A stretch of 64,000 nt of DNA from Phorcus lineatus (taxonomy: Eukaryota; Mollusca; Gastropoda; Trochida; Trochidae): contig OV121091.1 in assembly GCA_921293015.1 (NCBI GenBank), forward strand, positions 9,019,755-9,083,754, written 5' to 3'. This document shows positions 9,730 through 22,217 of the stretch, piece by piece (positions within the stretch are counted from its first letter, which is position 1; each line of letters starts with the position of its first letter). Both the position numbers and the translations under genes were made by a program. Under the pieces are notes generated by a model. The model saw only the letters and a list, made by a program, of their open reading frames with translations. It had not been told where the DNA came from and ran no database searches.

Positions 9730-10514
9730 ACAAAATTGGAAGAATAGGTAAAATTTTAAGAAAATAACACCAAGGGCTTGGTATGACCAGCTGACTGATC
9801 AGACCGGGCCCATGTGACCACCTGTTTTGAAGAAGTTAGGGTAAAAGTGATGTGTTGGAGGGCACATCCACAGGCATACACCAACCTCAAGCACCAGAAT
9901 CCCTCTAAAAACACAGGTCGCAGTCCATGGCAAATAGACCGTCCTATTTTAGTCGCCTCATACGACTGGCATGAAGATACCGAATTGCTAGCGAGTCACA
10001 AGTAGAAACAACAGAATACGATGTCATTAACTATGCAGAACCTTCAACTGAAACTCGGGTTGTTTGACATCCTTTAAATCAGCTCTGTAACTCATAAAGT
10101 ACTATTTCAGTTATGATTAACGTCTGGTAGAGAAGCTTGCCATTTAAGACAAACTTTGTTTTGATTATGTAACCTACTTTAATAATGAAAACTACATAAC
10201 TCTCATGAATACCTGGGGATTTAGTGCCACTGTGGCCCATCCCATAGTGGGCCGGGTGTTTTCACACCCTCTTAACGAGCTGTCCCAGAGGGGGCCTCGG
10301 ACATTTAAGCTGAACCATAGTGGCCCACATAAGTTTGATTGCCTTAATTAGCAGGTGTGATTACCTTGTTAAGAGGTGTCAAGTGATTAACCATTGATAA
10401 GACTACTTATGGAAAAAAAGATAACAAAAAGTAAGAAAATTAGGCAGCATCTTTTATTTACATGGCATCTTTTGTTAAGTCTCAGATTATACACAGGATT
10501 TTTCAGTTCAGTTG
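9730..10514. other. Non-coding; possible LINE 5' UTR and small hairpins
   Basis: 9780-10000 contains a GC-richer block (gggcccatgtgaccacctg; cgcctcatacgactggcatg) that probably belongs to the LINE leader. At 10233-10253 tggcccatcccatagtgggcc can fold, and a related ccatagtggcccac recurs at about 10314. No gene seen. Confidence 0.4.
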
Positions 10515-11640
10515 ACACAGTTCATTTACATGAAAGCATGGATCCACAGGTGAACAGGTAGCTGGCCATGTCTCTCCCACAAGTCATGTACTCTAGTCCA
10601 AGCTTGTACAGTTGTGTGTTCACATGTGTGATCCTTCGACGCTTGGTAGGCTGGTGTCCTCCCTCGAGCTGGAGAATGTAGGCAGCCAGGTTGGAATGTT
10701 CATCTTTGAACAGAAGGATGAGTTCGTAGAGGTTCAGATGTGGACAGTCGGCTGTTGTAACCCTCGCAGTTGTTGTTCGTCCTTGGGGTGTCATGGCGAA
10801 AGTGATTCCACACAGAGGTTGGGAAGTGTCCAGTGATCCATGTGTCTCTGAAGTAGGCGTTGAAGTTGCTGCACTGAGAAAGGACTGGTGTGAAGGATGC
10901 GACAAGCTCATAACCAACTGAGACTTGAGACACTGGCAGAAAGGCGAGTCCAATGAACATCTTGAACCATCGACAGATATCTGATGAGTTGTCTCGGTAG
11001 GCACTTGAAAGTCCAAGTTCATGTAACTTCCTCCACAGAGCTTGTCCAAAGTGAAATAGGCATCCTCTAAGAGAAGTGTAAGGCAGGACAGATCTCACTG
11101 CGTTGTGAACAGCCAGTTCGAAGTCAACGATGAGTGTGGTAGGGTTGAATGTAAGACCTAGAGACTGTGCTTTAGAGATCAGCAAACTCAATAGCCGGTG
11201 GTAAGTTGCACTCTTCTTGTCGGGTAGCAAACAGTACATCTCTGGAAACGATCCTGTGTCAGTGTGAGAATGTACTATGTAGAGTTGGTAGAAGATCTTG
11301 GGGCATATCTTGAAAGTTCCATCCATTGACACAGTGTAACTATAACAGAGTCTCTTCAGATTGTCAGAGGTGGCAAAGACGAGGATTCTACTGTCTTCTT
11401 GGACGTCGTCGATCAAGAGGAAGTCCTCGCCAGTGTGTGTCTGTCTCCATTCGCCTTCAAGTTGAATACTGGCTGCTGACTTAGGGGTCTGTGGCACTTT
11501 CTTGGCACGCTCTCTGTACAGACTGGATTTGATGCTCTCATAGAGTTGTAGATTGCTGGCAACGGCTTGAGGTGTGGCATCTGTAGCTGAAAGTATCTTC
11601 TTCCTCTCATCTTCATAGATCTTTGGGTTAGGTAACTATT
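10515..11640 (-). pseudogene. MULE-superfamily transposase, C-terminal two thirds
   Basis: From about 11640 down to 10522 on the minus strand. The long frame 11497-10700 shows the MULE DDE fold: VSMDGTFKICPKIF with the first Asp, TTLIVDFELAVHNA with the second Asp, a GCLFHFGQALWRKL C-x2-H block, and a late NNNCEGYNSRL with Glu. Similarity extends upstream to about 11610 (KKILSATDATPQAVA...). A frameshift at about 10740 moves the tail (NLYELILLFKDEHSN ...) into another frame, open to about 10522. The N-terminal FLYWCH/DNA-binding part is missing and no terminal inverted repeats were found. Compared with its neighbours this copy is young (one frameshift). Confidence 0.8.
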
Positions 11641-12169
11641 CGACTGATGTGTAAATGAAGGATTTTCAGGAATATATATTTAGCTAGCTCAACATTTTAA
11701 CTGATTTGATATTGTATTATTTATTTACACTAGCTTATATTGTCACCTTAAACTCTTTGTTTATTATTTATTTCAATTGTAATAATTATGTTAAGATGTT
11801 TGTCATATTTAATAGGGTAAATTTCTGAATTTCAAACATTTGAGGCAAAACCTGCAACGAGGGAATTTCAAATTGTGAGAATTGTTTTTTATCATTAATT
11901 GATGGGGAAGTTTTTGGCCCTAAAGTTTTGGAAATGGTTAAAAGGATAATTCTGATCATTTGGAATTGAAGAAACGTGAAATGTTAAAGAATTTGAGAAA
12001 AATTAGAGAAATTGAGTAAAAAATTTAATTAAGAAAATTAGAAATAACAAGAAAAAAGTGAGCTTGGCCTAAATACCCTCTCAATCTCTTATCCCCAAAG
12101 AGTTATTAGCTAAAAAAGCTTAAAACTAACCATAAGTGAATTCTACTTCAATAAATGTACAAGTATGTA
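11641..12169. other. No gene seen
   Basis: Very AT-rich, GAAATT/GAGAAA-rich sequence. Nothing supported. Confidence 0.5.
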
Positions 12170-12560
12170 CAAATAACTAGGCTTCATTGGAGCATCAGAC
12201 CTGCCTACTCATCAAATTCATTCAGAGCTACAAGAGCCATAACTCCATCAAAAATGATATTTTGGAATCAGCTTAGGAACTGGATCAAGAACATCGTAAG
12301 ATGTAATACTGTCAGAGAAAACTTGATGCCATTGGAGCATTCAAGGGCCATAACTCCGCAAAAATAATATTTCAGAAGCAGCTTTTGAACTCGATCATAG
12401 GCATCACTAGGTGTTCCCACGACAAATTTTCACTCTCTCGGATTTGCCTTTCAAACTCGATCACGAGTTTTATCGGAGGTACCCACAACCATCTAGACTC
12501 ATCTGGATGTAATAGTTCCTGAGAAAACGTGTCCCCATTGTACGCATTGTATGGAACTAA
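12170..12560 (+). repeat. Degenerate ~125-bp repeats with gccataactcc motif
   Basis: Two to three diverged copies share attggagcat ... agagccataactccatcaaaaa / agggccataactccgcaaaaa, then gcttaggaactggatcaaga / gcttttgaactcgatcatag. The wording resembles a dispersed repeat family common in bivalve genomes (recalled, not searched). Confidence 0.5.
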
Positions 12561-13240
12561 CCCCCAAAAATAATGTATACCATGGAAACGGCAAAATAAT
12601 TAAATTCTAGAAAGTTGTAAATGGCCTTACATTGAACAGGGCCCTAGGTCATTACACGACAATCCATTAAAAATGTGTCATATAATGTAATCATATATAC
12701 TAATGCATGGATGATTGCCCTATCGATTACAACAAATCGGATCAACGAAGTATGTACTGCCTATTCTGCATGTCCATGTCCTGTGTCGACCGAAAGACGA
12801 TTTTGACAATCCCCAATCGCAAAAAAAGGTTTCCCGCCAATAACGGTTTTCCTGGGTAAGACTTCTGGATATGCAGGTTCTAATGGTGATAAGACATCGA
12901 CCTACTCAATTGTACAAACTTGTCCCTCTCAAATCCTGTCCAATATCACTTGCTTGATAACGGTGTTAGTGCTACACCGAAACGTCGTAATCCTGCAATA
13001 AAGTAGTTGTAATCCATAGAACTTGTTCTCTTTTCTCTATTCGGTGATAATACAGTTCTATTTTTTCTGACAAGAAGTCACATTTTCAGTCTTAGCCGAA
13101 GGCTTCCGGTGACTTTGATTTCGTTTGTGCTTATTGCAAGAAGACAGTTCGTTTGATTTCTGCATGTCAAAAGCTTAAGTTTAAAAGTAAGTCAACATAA
13201 TCCCTTAATGCTTGTGTGCCTATCACGTCGAAACCTTTCC

Positions 13241-13835
13241 ATTGTCGTGTACTCGGTAGGGAGAGTTTCTCTAATATAGTGGCCTAACAGATCGACAAAG
13301 ATAGATATATCATTGCATGTTTCTCTTAAATACCAAGTTTTAGATAGTTATGTTTAACTGGGGTAATCTGAAAATTAATCTGGAATACATTTGTGTAGAT
13401 TCTTGGTATACAAACTCCAAGACATTCTTTGATTGGCGATTCATTTTAAAGTTGTTTTGTAGATGAAGTATTAACCCATTTGTAATGTCACCTACATAAA
13501 ATGTATGGAAGACGACGAAATCGGGTTAATATAAGCATAATTTTTAATCAATGAAGATAATGATAGTCATCATAGAAATTTTGTTTCTTGTTGCAGAAGA
13601 TCAGGAGGGCGACTAAGAGCGCTCGCGATGTTGCCACTGTCCAAACCTCGCAATGAATTGCGCATGACACCGTATAGTAGATGCATTCGGTGCTCAACCT
13701 CTAAATAGAGCATCATTTTAAAATAGTTATGTTAGGCTGGGACTTTTCCAAGCTATGGCCGACATCGCATTGATAAAGTATCAGGATTTTTTTATAACTG
13801 AAACTTTGGCGATGACAAGACGGCTGACAGAGAAT
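13241..13835 (+). repeat. Exon-like dispersed unit, copy 1 (colinear, decayed)
   Basis: Part A (13241-13310, tcgtgtactcggtagggaga ... cgacaaagatag) matches 46853-46918. Part B (about 13580-13830) starts with tttgtttcttgttgcag, like a splice acceptor, and matches the reverse strand of 47695-47450. Part B reads LGLFQAMADIALIKYQDFF in one frame. Part A has lost the ATG present in the 46.9-kb copy. The two parts look like exon 1, intron and exon 2 of a multicopy unit. Function unknown. Confidence 0.55.
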
Positions 13836-14751
13836 TTTAATTAGGAATTTCTTAGCATTGATGCAATGTACTTTTAGCATACCACCCTATGAACATGTCA
13901 ACCTGTTAAGCAAAGCAGCGGCTCGACTTGCTAACTGTGAATTCTAATGAGTCATTTTCCGATTGAAATCAAAGAACGTTGTTAATTGTTAAATACATTA
14001 CTTGTGGTTTATATTGTTGTCAAGAACATTTTGTATTGTTTGTGAGGGTTTTTTTTCTCCAGTCAAAACTGTATCCTTTTTATTTTAAATAAGCTAATTC
14101 TTCACGACTAGGTTCATTCACATGGCTCAAAGTTAGTTTTTTTAAAGTGGCACAGATTATGTTGTTGGGGTAAAATATGGTAAACTTCATAAATGGTGTT
14201 ATTTCATCGACTGTTTCCGAAAATTAACATCTCAGTGCCTACCAGTTAGCATAGTATCAAAAAACAGTAAAATAGTCGAGATTTGTGATCGAAAACCGGA
14301 CAATGGCGCGAGCCAATGTCTCAAACGTAATTTCTGAAATTTATTTATAGCAGATACAACTAACAATATTGCTTGAAATTGCTAAGTAGGCTATTTAACT
14401 AGTGTACATGTGATTAGGACGCTGAATTTCGACTTCTTAACATTTATATGGACGTTTTCGATTACATTAAAAACAAGAAAATGAACCCAAATAAACGTGA
14501 TGTTAATCTTAAATTAATTAACAGATGACAAAAACAAATTGTTATTTTATTCAATATGCAGAAACTTTTTAATACATGTGTTTAACCAACATTGGTAATG
14601 CTGTATTACAACAACATTCAAATGCTGAGTGCAATATTTCATTATACAAGTGTCTTTAAATAATAAAGAAACGTGAACCTGGAATACATGTATCTCGTAT
14701 AGTGTACTAGTTCGCACCCAATGAGAATAAATATTCCCATCAGACCTTGAA

Positions 14752-15003
14752 TCAGGTAACAATTGTCACTGCCTTCAGTATCCTTAATTTCAAAACCCAA
14801 AGTTGAACGAGCATCCTATGAATTACGGCCATGGCAGTTACAAGAAAGAATACTGTCTGCATGTCAACTAATGTATATAAAGCGAAGGCAAGAGCGCGGT
14901 GAGCTAATTTCATAAGTCCCAGTCCAGAATTTAAATGTTTTACGAGAGATTGAGCACGTCTACGGTGGCTGTGATGCACATATCTGGTGACACTTTGTCT
15001 AGA
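14752..15003 (-). CDS. Exon-like dispersed unit, copy 3 (open frame, unknown)
   Basis: On the minus strand a frame open from about 15000 to 14752 encodes a basic start (HHSHRRRAQSLVKHL), then NSGLGLMKLAHRALAF and two hydrophobic stretches that could be membrane helices. A ctatctag acceptor-like sequence precedes it. The NSGLGL segment aligns with NAGLGL at 47.5 kb and LGLFQAM at 13.7 kb. No known family recognised. It could be a decayed exon of a lineage-specific gene or a piece of an unknown repeat. Confidence 0.35.
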   Translation of the reverse strand, partial: SRQSVTRYVHHSHRRRAQSLVKHLNSGLGLMKLAHRALAFALYTLVDMQTVFFLVTAMAVIHRMLVQLWVLKLRILKAVTIVT

Positions 15004-16095
15004 TAGAAAGGCTTACCGATACCTAATACTTTGAAGGGAACTTTTTATGAAGCCTTTTGTTCAACGTTTCGACTTAAATTTAAATACAAAACCTAATTAG
15101 TTTATATTGCACAGAAATGTGAAGCATAACCCATTTCCAATATGCCTGAGGATATTTATAACAATCCAGTTTGTAAAAGATAGAAAAACACACAATAAAT
15201 GATTCATCACGGCAAACGAATAACTGTTAAACCTATAGTATAGTGATTGTTGTGACAGCGACACGCTTACCTGCACACAAGTGAACTGTTTCAATTAGTT
15301 TAGAAGAATGCCTGCAATAGAGCATTAGCTTACAGATAGATTAAGAAAGTAAGAAACACTGAGCAAGTGTTTTGACAACAATGTATTTAATGAATATATA
15401 ACTCTCCCAAAAATATAAAGATAGGTTAAGAAAGTAAGAGAATGCAGTTAACTTTGATTATATGTAATCTAAATGTAACTTTATTCTACATAAGCAGACC
15501 TGATTATTACATACTGTATCAATGAAATTGATAGAACCGCCCCGAGACAGCTGTACTCGCGTACCGATAGGCTGACGTCTTATGAGTTTGATCATCGATG
15601 ACAAAGTTTCAAACAATGCTTCCTGCTATTCTATCTCTTTGTAATTGAAAACTTCAATTTTTTCAGGTAAATATGATTGCTAAATTATTTTAAGAATTTT
15701 TTTTAAACTGTCATCTATGTAGGAGGGTATTTGGGTTATGATTTCTATACAATTTCGCTATATCACGGCGAAGGGTAGCTAGCCAGAGCCGAGCATGATC
15801 GTCTATTATACATGCATTTATCTGAATGAAGTTCATATATAATGTTTTAACTATTTTTTGACATAAAGATAGGAAATGTACTTTACTTATAAAGACAGGT
15901 AACTTAATTTAACAATATGAATCTTTAAAATGGTATTTTCAGTGACAAATAAAAATGGTGCTGAGTTGATTAGAAATACATTTACACATTTCAAAGGTCG
16001 ACTGAAAAGCCCCTTGGTTACTTTCTGGAATCATTAAAAGGGAGTGCAATTTTGCATTGACTCGATTTCAAATTTATTAAACCAGCCGGTAAACA
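15004..16095. other. No gene seen
   Basis: AT-rich intergenic-type DNA. Repeated gataggttaagaaagtaag words at about 15335 and 15420 form a weak ~85-bp duplication. Confidence 0.5.
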
Positions 16096-17715
16096 ACTAT
16101 GCTACGGGTGGTTTACTGTATAAACTATGGCTTGCGAACATTAAAGGCAGAACTTTTAGATTGGTAAAGAACATGTATTGTTCAGTTAAGTCCTCTGTAC
16201 TTCTAAACGATGGTCTTACAAATGTATTTGATTGTCTCTTCGGCGTCAGACAGGGTTGCCAATTGTCACCATTTTTGTTTTCTCTCTATGTAAATGACAT
16301 CATTGAATTTTTAGGAGAGACTAGTGACAGGTGTGTTGAAATCGGTGTTCTACGTATTTTCATGTTGTTATTTGCAGACGACATTGTGCTTATTAAAAGT
16401 TCAGTTATTGGCTTTCAAAAAAGATTGGATAAGCTTAATATTTATTGTAATAAATGGCAGCTTCAAGTAAACGTTGATAAGACTAAAGTTATGGTGTTCA
16501 GGAAAGCAGGGCGACTAAGGAAGTATGAGAAATTCTACTATAACGGTTTAAAGTTAGAGGTAGTGTCATCATATAAATATGCAGGTGTTCATTTCTCCGT
16601 AACTCAGCAGACGTTAGCTCAACGGGCCCTAAAGGTTATTCGTATTGTTAGATCTGGTTTGCACAATTTTGTTAATCTTCCTTATAATGTTCTGTTGCAC
16701 ATTTTTGACGTAAAGATCCTACCTATTCTTATGTATGTTACCGGAATTTGGGGATTTCATCCCTCTCCTTGTATTTCAAGGGTCCACGATAATTTTTTTA
16801 AGCTTATCCTACATCTTTGTCGATCGATTCCTAATATCGCCGCTAGAGGTGAGCTTGGACGCCATTCACTACGGGTCAATCAGTTTGTTAAGATCATTCA
16901 ATTCTGGACAAGGATGTATACCAAAAAGATAACGTAATTCTACAAAAATGTTACCATTACCAACACTCTCTTGCTGAAAGTGGACGTAATTGTTGGGCTT
17001 TTAAGGTTAAAAATTTACTATTTAAATATGGTTTGGATACACGTGGATTAATCAGGATGTTGGTTGTATTAAATCCTTTATTTCGTCGTTCAAAGAAAGA
17101 TGTATTTCCATAGATCACCAGGATCGGTTAGAAAACATTCGTAGTTATCACAAATTGGAGCTTTATACTCACCTTAAAGATTCTCTCTCATTTGCATTTA
17201 TTTGTCAGTGATAACAGTGCAAAACGTATCGTTTTGCCTTATGTAGATTCCGTTGTTCGAACCATTGTCTTTTACTTGAACAAGGTCGTAAGTATAATTT
17301 ACCACGGCATGAGCGGTTATGTCCATTTTGTATTACTACTTGTGTAGAATCTGAATATCACTTTTGTATTACTTGTCCTTTTTATCACAGTTTGAGGAAA
17401 TCTATTCTACCAGCATATTATATAGAATACCCTTCATATGTAAAATTCTTACAGCTGTTAACTTCAAATAATGAGGATATTATTAAATGTTTAGCCAAAT
17501 ATGTATTCTTAGGAATGAAGAAACGGAATAATTTTCTAAAGACCTCACTAGATTAAGATGTGATAAAATTTGTTATCTCATCATTGTGTATTGAATATTC
17601 AAGTCTTCATTACATGTGGCGCTCCATGTCAATATCATCTTGCTATATATGAAATGTATAATGGGCCGGTGGCCTCCATACAGAAATAAACACACTCACT
17701 CACTATGCTACGGGT
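16096..17715 (+). mobile_element. 5'-truncated CR1/L2-like LINE insertion with target-site duplications
   Basis: actatgctacgggt occurs at 16096-16109 and again at 17702-17715, flanking an RT fragment that starts abruptly at GLLYKLWLANIKG and ends in a 3' tail with cacactcactcactc. That is the signature of a single target-primed insertion: 13-14-bp TSD, 5' truncation and microsatellite 3' end. The body is about 1.6 kb. Confidence 0.88.
16109..16937 (+). pseudogene. LINE reverse transcriptase, palm-thumb half
   Basis: Open to a TAA at 16935-16937. Motifs: GVRQGCQLSPFLFSLYVND, LLFADDIVL (catalytic pair), then WQLQVNVDKTKVMVF, an SSYKYAGVHFS block, and thumb residues ILPILMYVTGIWG. The frame can be opened from an ATG at 16044, but residues before about 16109 are host sequence upstream of the TSD, so that start is not genuine. 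RT motifs 0-4 are absent. Downstream of 16937 the C-terminal tail continues in broken frames to about 17560. Confidence 0.85.
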
Positions 17716-20700
17716 TTTTTAACACACCTCCTGATTATCGTCAGTGATCAGATTTTCAAAAGGGTCTGGTGGTCACTGAAGCGTTTCTGTCTTGCTCACG
17801 TCACAGCAGTCACCTCGTTAGCCCTACTGATCATTTTTCAACGTGGATTTGTCAAATCTGTCAATTTGATATACAAATCTTTACCAAAACAACACAAATC
17901 TTCGTTTCAATCGCATGGTTATTATAAACATGCTGAATTGTATGTATCAAACGCCCGATCATCAGTTGCAACTGTGACAATATACAGAGCCTGTTAATTA
18001 AGCCTCTGAAAAGTTGGGTACAAGGTCGTAAGTATAAGGCAGAGTCTTGCATGATAAAAATGGACTACCATTTTCGACGGTGACAATTAATGGGTATCAT
18101 CGAACCCATATTAATTTGTTAACTACATAGGAATGGTTACAGGGTATTATGTAAAAGTGGCCATTTTCATTACAGAGGCTTCACATGAAAGGGGGGAAAT
18201 ATTGTGAATGATTTTATGTTAAGAGCAATAACATAATTAGCTCAAACATATAATTTCGACCTGATTAAAATGTGATTATATTTTATTCACAAGATATTTA
18301 AACATCATACTTATACAATAATATCCTTTATTGTAACCATACATGTTATCACTAGTGTTGGATCACTCACTGATATTTTACATGAATAGATCCCAGGAAA
18401 ACGCTTATGAATTATTCTCAAAAGTTGCAGCTTTTTAGCATGCAAATTAAGAAATAATTGAATTACAAATTCATGAATTGTAATTTTCACAAATAGAATG
18501 CTATATTTTTCAGGGTCAGGTTTCAAATCTAGTGTATGCTTAATCAAGTCTTATATTTCAAGGGGGACTAATTCGGCGAATGAGGACGAAGACACAATGT
18601 CGTTACTATAAGGACCCTAAATCCTGTGTCTTTTCTTAAATTTACATCATTATTTAAAGATTTTGTATCGTTATATCCATCTTAGCAGTTACTTTGTTAC
18701 TCAAACTTTTTTTTAAAATGTAAACATATTTCAAGCGGGAAAATATGTTGTACACTTTGTCGGATGGAAAATTTAGATCTTTTCATATTTTGAAATTCTC
18801 TTGATATCTTGTGAACTGACTTTCAGCTAAAAAAATTGTACAGAGGATTATTATGAAAGTACGTTTAATTACTTTCAAGTGATAAGTGACAAACATTTGT
18901 ACATTTTTAGACTGATAACCAATGAATTTGTTTGTTCCTGTTTCATGAAAGACAGCATTGTTATTCCAAAGACACACATTGTTATTGGTATTTTTTTCGC
19001 ATTATCATGAAAGTCTATTTAATTAAAACATTAAGGGTCACCTATCTGCACAGAAAAGAAATGTGTATGTTATTCACATCAGAGCCACAGAAAACTTAAC
19101 ATGTTACTTTTATGTTCTTAAATAAGAATAAAAGAAAGTTTAATTTTGCCTGCTTGTTATCCCAAAGAAATTGACTGTTACATGTTTTTAAATAGGAGAC
19201 ATTTAAGAATTTATCATTGCTCAAGAAAGGAAAAAGAGGACTTTTAATAGATGTTAATTTGAACCACGTCAGTGTTGGCTTCACTGAATTGACCTTAAGC
19301 TCCATTGTTTTAGTTCCATGGTCCACTGCTACAGTACTGAACAAAGTACAAGCAAATTGCTATAGTGCTCAACTTTATTGCTTCAATGCTTGGCCCCACA
19401 CGCACATGTAATTGACAGAAATATTTGGTCATTTTTTGCAATTACATGAAATTTTTTCCGACAAAATTTCTTCAAGATACCTTTTCTCGCAGCACTAATT
19501 CAATCATAACTATCTTGCTATTTTTTAAGCACAAGTAGAAATCAACTGTCCTTATTCTATTTTCTTTTATTGTCATGACATATTAAGGTTATTAAGGAGG
19601 AATACAATTATCTTTAACGGCATGGTTATTCAAACTGATCAGTATTTGCCTTAAAGTCATTCTTTAATTCACAGTCACAAATACTGTCTATCAAATAACA
19701 GTTTATTACTAGTCATTTTATCATGAAATGTTAAAAAACAGACCTAAAGCCAGAAAACTTTAGACATACATATTATTTGGAAAATCTTTATTTTCATTCA
19801 ACATATAATTTTCATAGTCAATCTATGAGTTCCTTACAAATTCAAATAAACATAAAACAAGCTGTAATGGTTTTTATAACCTGATTTGTATTGAATTGTC
19901 TATGCAGTTACACTGATGTCTTTCCAATAACAACCCCAGAAATAGAACGATTTGTTGCAGGAAAGGATTTTGTCCTCCTAAACTATTTAAGGGAGTTTTT
20001 GGGGTTTATTGCAAGTTTATTGTAAATCTAAAGATTTTGAAAAAGGCAAATATGAAACAAAAAAGTATCAATGTTTCCTTTTTAGTAAGAATAATAATAT
20101 TTCCAATAACAGATAAAGCTGTTATATATAAGACAAATTACTTAATCCTAAGGAAAAATTGTACAGTCAATCCAGTCAACATCATTGTGTTACAATTATG
20201 GTTTCACATGCACAGTGATAAACATATCTTACGAAGGTTTGGGTTGTTTTTTTTAACAGCTGTATTTGAAAGACACAGATAAAAAATACTCAAAAGTCCT
20301 TACTTTTTCATCCTGATTATCTTAAAGGGATTTGTCTTTGATTCAACAAGTCATCTTCATTATGTTTATCTAGATGTTGATAATGAGCATTACAGATAGT
20401 TTTACTCTCATATGATGATCTTATATTTTTTCTCAATTTTATAGTACAGTTACAGGAAAGACATTCTTCTTGCATAGAAGTTAAAAAGTTAAATTTTCAT
20501 ATAAAAATATTGCTTATTGTAAAATTCAACCAGGAATGGGAACGAGCTCCATATTTTAAGATCATTGCAGAAAAACAGTTAAACACAAGATAAGAAGGGG
20601 AAAATAGACACTCTATCACAGGTTTTTACCTAGATATATGGCAAAACGCAACCCCGTTTGTTGCGAAAATAAAAATAAAATAAAAGATGTGGTCATTTGT

Positions 20701-20730
20701 CTCGAATGAAAACAAACCACAGTTCAAATA
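17716..20730. other. 3 kb without recognised genes
   Basis: Uniform AT-rich DNA with short frames only. The word acaaggtcgtaagtataa occurs both in the LINE tail (about 17281) and at about 18021, too short to interpret. Nothing else supported. Confidence 0.5.
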
Positions 20731-22217
20731 TATACTCTCCAAAAAAAAGGACGCATATAAAAAAATTACGAAACATTTCTCTTTATTTTGATACAACAAA
20801 TCGGGCTTATTAGGCAATTAAATTCCATGAAATTGTACAGGGGAAAAGTTAAAGTATCGCTTTCTGATAAGAGCTCGTGAAAAGTCAGTTAGTTGTTCAC
20901 ATGTAGACGTTTGGTTGCGTTGAAGTCAGTACCCATGTGAACACAATTGGCGTCTTAAACTGCAAGACATCGTCTCGGCATAGAGCGAATTAGTCTCTGA
21001 ATCTGATTTTGTGGTATTGCAGTCCACTCTTCCCATAGTGCGTGTGTAAGTTGCAGAAGTATCTGGGGCTGTGGGTTACGGTGTCGCACACGTCTATCAA
21101 GGGCATCCCAAACATGTTCGATGGGGTTCAAGTCTGGCGATTTGGAGGGCCTTGGCAGCACATTGCTGTTCTCATTCTGTACTGTTACGCGTGCTGTGTG
21201 TAATCGGGCGTTGTCTTGTTGAAATAACTCCCTCTGGCTGCGGACAATGGGAAGAAAGTAAGGTCAAAGGACTTCATCATAATAGCGTTTTGCTGTCAGG
21301 AAGGCTTGGATTAACACTAACTCACTCCTCCTGGTAAAGGTTATGGCTACCCGCATCATCACACTGTCTCTGCCGAATCTGTCCGTCTGGGGGACATAGG
21401 CATCAGCAAAACGTTCATGACAGCAAATGTTCACACGTGTTCTTCCATCGCGTCGTTCCAATAGAAACCTTAATTCATCACTGAACCATATTCTAAGCCA
21501 ATTTAACAGGTTCCAGGCCTGAACATTAGTGCACCATGCAGCCCGTTATCCGCGATGTTGTTGACACAGCACAGGGCCAAAGTATAGTCTCCTTGCTCTA
21601 AGACCTGCAGCTCGTAGTCGATTCTTGACGGTCTGAGCGGAAATCCTTCTCAAACCAGGTATTTGTCTGGCTGTATTGGTCGCTGTAGCTGTACGGTGAC
21701 GTAAGTAGCCGGATATACCGATCCTGCGCTGCAATTGTAACTTTAGGTCGTCTGCAACCGAATTCTGTTGTTGATACCGACCCAAAAGGCGTAAAATCGT
21801 GCTTTGATGGGTATTCATACGACGGGAAACTGTTAACTGACACTGTCCCGCTTCCAGGAGTCCTATGGTGATATTTCGATCAGCGGTACTCAGACGAGGC
21901 ATCTTCCAATCAACAAAAACTACCCAAAAACAGTGAACAGTCCAAGGACAGGGATTGACTTTTTACACCCATCACTGATATGACGTAATCTCCAGATTTC
22001 ATGTGCCTTGCACGTGTTGTCTCAGAGTGCATGCCTCCAATGCAAGTCATGCTCTCAAATATTAGTATTTCATTTTGAGATGCGTTTGGGTATGATGTTC
22101 TCGTACCAAACAACATAGGAATCGTATTCAAAAGAAACGGCTTTGTGCACTGAATTGAAAGACCAAGAGTCATTTCAAAATAATTTTCAGTATGCGTTTC
22201 TTTTTTGGAAGTGTATA
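20731..22217 (-). mobile_element. Tc1-like DNA transposon, nearly complete
   Basis: Left end tatactctccaaaaaaaagg (20731 on) and right end ttcttttttggaagtgtata (22198-22217) are imperfect inverted repeats of about 27 bp with TA at both borders. The length of ~1.49 kb and a central reverse-strand transposase fit a Tc1/mariner element. Confidence 0.85.
20955..21902 (-). pseudogene. Tc1 transposase with two in-frame stops
   Basis: A single frame from ATG 21902 to 20955 spans about 315 codons, a normal Tc1 length, broken only by stops at about 21543 and 21261. The N-terminal paired-type HTH (LSTADRNITIGLLEAGQ) is followed by the DD34E set: WFSDELRF (first Asp), FQQDNARLH (second Asp) and SPDLNPIEHVWD (Glu). 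Because both lesions are nonsense changes in one frame, this is the least decayed transposase in the window. Confidence 0.9.

Larger units (their letters stand above)
6095..10000 (-). mobile_element. I/Nimb-like non-LTR retrotransposon, internally deleted relic
   Basis: On the minus strand the order is ORF1-like fragment (about 9660-9290), AP-type endonuclease C-half (9290-8831), reverse transcriptase (about 8480-7100) and RNase H plus tail (about 7000-6100). An RNase H after RT marks the I superfamily (I, Nimb, R1 and relatives) rather than CR1/L2. ORF1 passes to mid-endonuclease with no space for the ORF1 C-terminus and endonuclease N-half, so about 1 kb is missing. The 9730-10000 stretch is probably 5' UTR (weak). 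Confidence 0.75.

Noticed and set aside
16044..16108. N-terminus of the LINE RT frame (MQFCIDSISN...)
   Set aside because: Lies outside the element, upstream of the 5' TSD copy.
17281..18040. Shared word acaaggtcgtaagtataa at ~17281 and ~18021
   Set aside because: Only about 18 bp with no flanking similarity; chance or a tiny fragment.
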